This document shows, piece by piece, positions 63,158-64,000 of a stretch of 64,000 nucleotides of DNA. Where the stretch lies: positions 682,001 to 746,000 of the forward strand of contig NZ_CP020105.1 in the NCBI RefSeq assembly GCF_002067135.1, written 5' to 3'. The position numbers and the translations under genes were made by a program. The first letter of the stretch is position 1; each line of letters starts with the position of its first letter. Under the pieces are notes generated by a model, which did no database searches, was not told the DNA's origin, and was given only the letters and a program-made list of their open reading frames with translations. The DNA comes from Spirosoma rigui. Its GTDB lineage: Bacteria > Bacteroidota > Bacteroidia > Cytophagales > Spirosomataceae.

Positions 63158-63640
63158 ATGCTTTATCTGCTACTGGGTGCTAACCTGGGTGACCGCGTAG
63201 CTACGTTGCGCCGGGCCATTGACCTCATCGGTGAGCGCGTTGGGGTGGTGGTGCAGGCATCGGGTTTGTACGAGACGGCCCCCTGGGGGGTTACCGATCA
63301 GCCGGCTTTTCTGAACCAGGTGCTGGCCGTTGACACCAGTCTGACGCCCGAAGCGGTGCTGATACAAACCCAGGCGATCGAACAGGAATTGGGTCGGGTC
63401 AGGCACGAAAAGTGGGGCGCGCGGGTCATCGACATTGATATTCTGTACGCCGGCGACCGGGTCATTCAGACCCCTGCCCTAACCATTCCCCATCCATTCC
63501 TGCACGAGCGACGGTTCACGCTGGTACCACTGGCAGAGATCGCCCCCGATTTTGTGCACCCGGTACGGCAGCAAACGAACCGAACCTTACTGGCCGCCTG
63601 TACCGACACAAGCGACGTTATTGCCCTGCCAGCTAATTGA
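63158..63640 (+). CDS. folK: 2-amino-4-hydroxy-6-hydroxymethyldihydropteridine diphosphokinase
   Basis: Folate synthesis: pyrophosphorylates HMDP before dihydropteroate synthase. 160 residues from MLYLLLGANLGDRVATLRRA at 63158; an ATG at 63113 would start inside the hairpin. Motifs: SGLYETAPWGVTDQPAFLNQ, WGARVIDIDILYAGD and IPHPFLHERRFTLVPLAEIAPD. Confidence 0.95.
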   Translation: MLYLLLGANLGDRVATLRRAIDLIGERVGVVVQASGLYETAPWGVTDQPAFLNQVLAVDTSLTPEAVLIQTQAIEQELGRVRHEKWGARVIDIDILYAGDRVIQTPALTIPHPFLHERRFTLVPLAEIAPDFVHPVRQQTNRTLLAACTDTSDVIALPAN

Positions 63641-63683
63641 TTTTTAATTCTCCAATAACATCGGGGCTGCGCTGAAAAGCCAT

Positions 63684-63691
63684 TACCTTTG
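63684..63691 (+). promoter_or_regulatory. Bacteroidota -7 promoter element for the aminotransferase
   Basis: TACCTTTG matches TAnnTTTG, 39 bp before the ATG at 63731. Confidence 0.55.
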
Positions 63692-63730
63692 TGGTCAGTT
63701 TGTTGTCATTTTCATAAAAACCACCCTGCT

Positions 63731-64000
63731 ATGTCTGCCACGCTCGACACCGTGCGTTTGTTAGCCGACCGCATCAATGCGCTGGAAGAATCGTCCACGC
63801 TGGCGATGACCAAGAAAGCCCGCGAGTTAGCCGCGCAGGGCCACAACGTAATTAGCTTAAGCGTTGGTGAGCCCGATTTCAAAACCCCCGCCCACATCTG
63901 CGAAGCTGCCAAGAAAGCCATCGATGACGGTTTCCACGGCTACTCGCCCGTGGCTGGCTATCCTGATCTGCGCAAAGCCGTCGCCGATAAATTCAAACGC
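63731..64000 (+). CDS. Pyridoxal-phosphate aminotransferase, aspartate type (partial)
   Basis: First 90 codons only; cut by the window edge. LAMTKKARELAAQGHNVISLSVGEPDFKTP and GYSPVAGYPDLRKAVADKF match the N-terminus of class I aspartate aminotransferases. The PLP lysine lies beyond the window. Confidence 0.9.
   Translation, partial: MSATLDTVRLLADRINALEESSTLAMTKKARELAAQGHNVISLSVGEPDFKTPAHICEAAKKAIDDGFHGYSPVAGYPDLRKAVADKFKR

Overview
The window looks like a chromosomal segment of a Bacteroidota bacterium of the order Cytophagales, most like Spirosoma or a close relative. The evidence is the type IX secretion pair PorU/PorV, Bacteroidota promoter -7 elements (TAnnTTTG) ahead of several genes, the sigma factor-crtI-crtB carotenoid block, a PAS-rich histidine kinase with the 'YPFLxGGGEMG' type N-terminus, and the general protein style. 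Genus is inference; no rRNA is present.

Layout. 1-4.9 kb (minus): ricT/PSP1 (cut by the window edge), purD, recQ. 4.9-13.2 kb (plus): kdsD, an ECF sigma factor, crtI, crtB, gatB, a TlpA-type thioredoxin, proC. 13.3-14.8 kb: purB (minus) divergent from a zinc alcohol dehydrogenase. 15.8-28.5 kb (all minus): DUF1207 outer-membrane protein, M20 dipeptidase, plsY, an M16 peptidase homologue without its zinc motif, porV, porU, a SprT-like protein and an OPT transporter broken by a one-base frameshift. 28.56 kb: tRNA-Gly(CCC). 29-33 kb: a small redox/stress block (AraC regulator, cupin, Old Yellow Enzyme, quinone oxidoreductase), then a large PAS histidine kinase. 36-41.4 kb: small membrane proteins, a conserved Bacteroidota protein of unknown function, an S41 peptidase lipoprotein, yraN. 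41.5-47.8 kb: lipB, a hypothetical, rnr, an S9 prolyl oligopeptidase.

47.9-51.6 kb is the accessory island and the most interesting part. It starts beside a tRNA 3'-end fragment. It holds a DUF3431 gene, an alpha/beta hydrolase and an AT-rich reverse-strand ORF with a PD-(D/E)XK-like signature. These genes are separated by two ~86-bp elements bounded by RYYYAAC and GTTRRRY boxes, with paired inner boxes, like integron attC sites, plus a degraded half site. The island also holds a small element with IS-type terminal inverted repeats and a family of shorter degenerate repeats. No integrase is visible, so at most this is a cassette cluster lacking an integrase.

51.7-64 kb returns to core genes: rsmH, a thioredoxin lipoprotein, a MarR regulator with a FadN-like beta-oxidation enzyme, a dead VapBC-like toxin-antitoxin pair (nonsense codon in the toxin), lepB, a DedA protein, an Uup-type ABC-F ATPase, a secreted SUMF1 protein, folK and the start of an aspartate aminotransferase. 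Several convergent gene pairs are separated by long, near-perfect, sequence-unrelated inverted repeats that mostly lack T-tracts.
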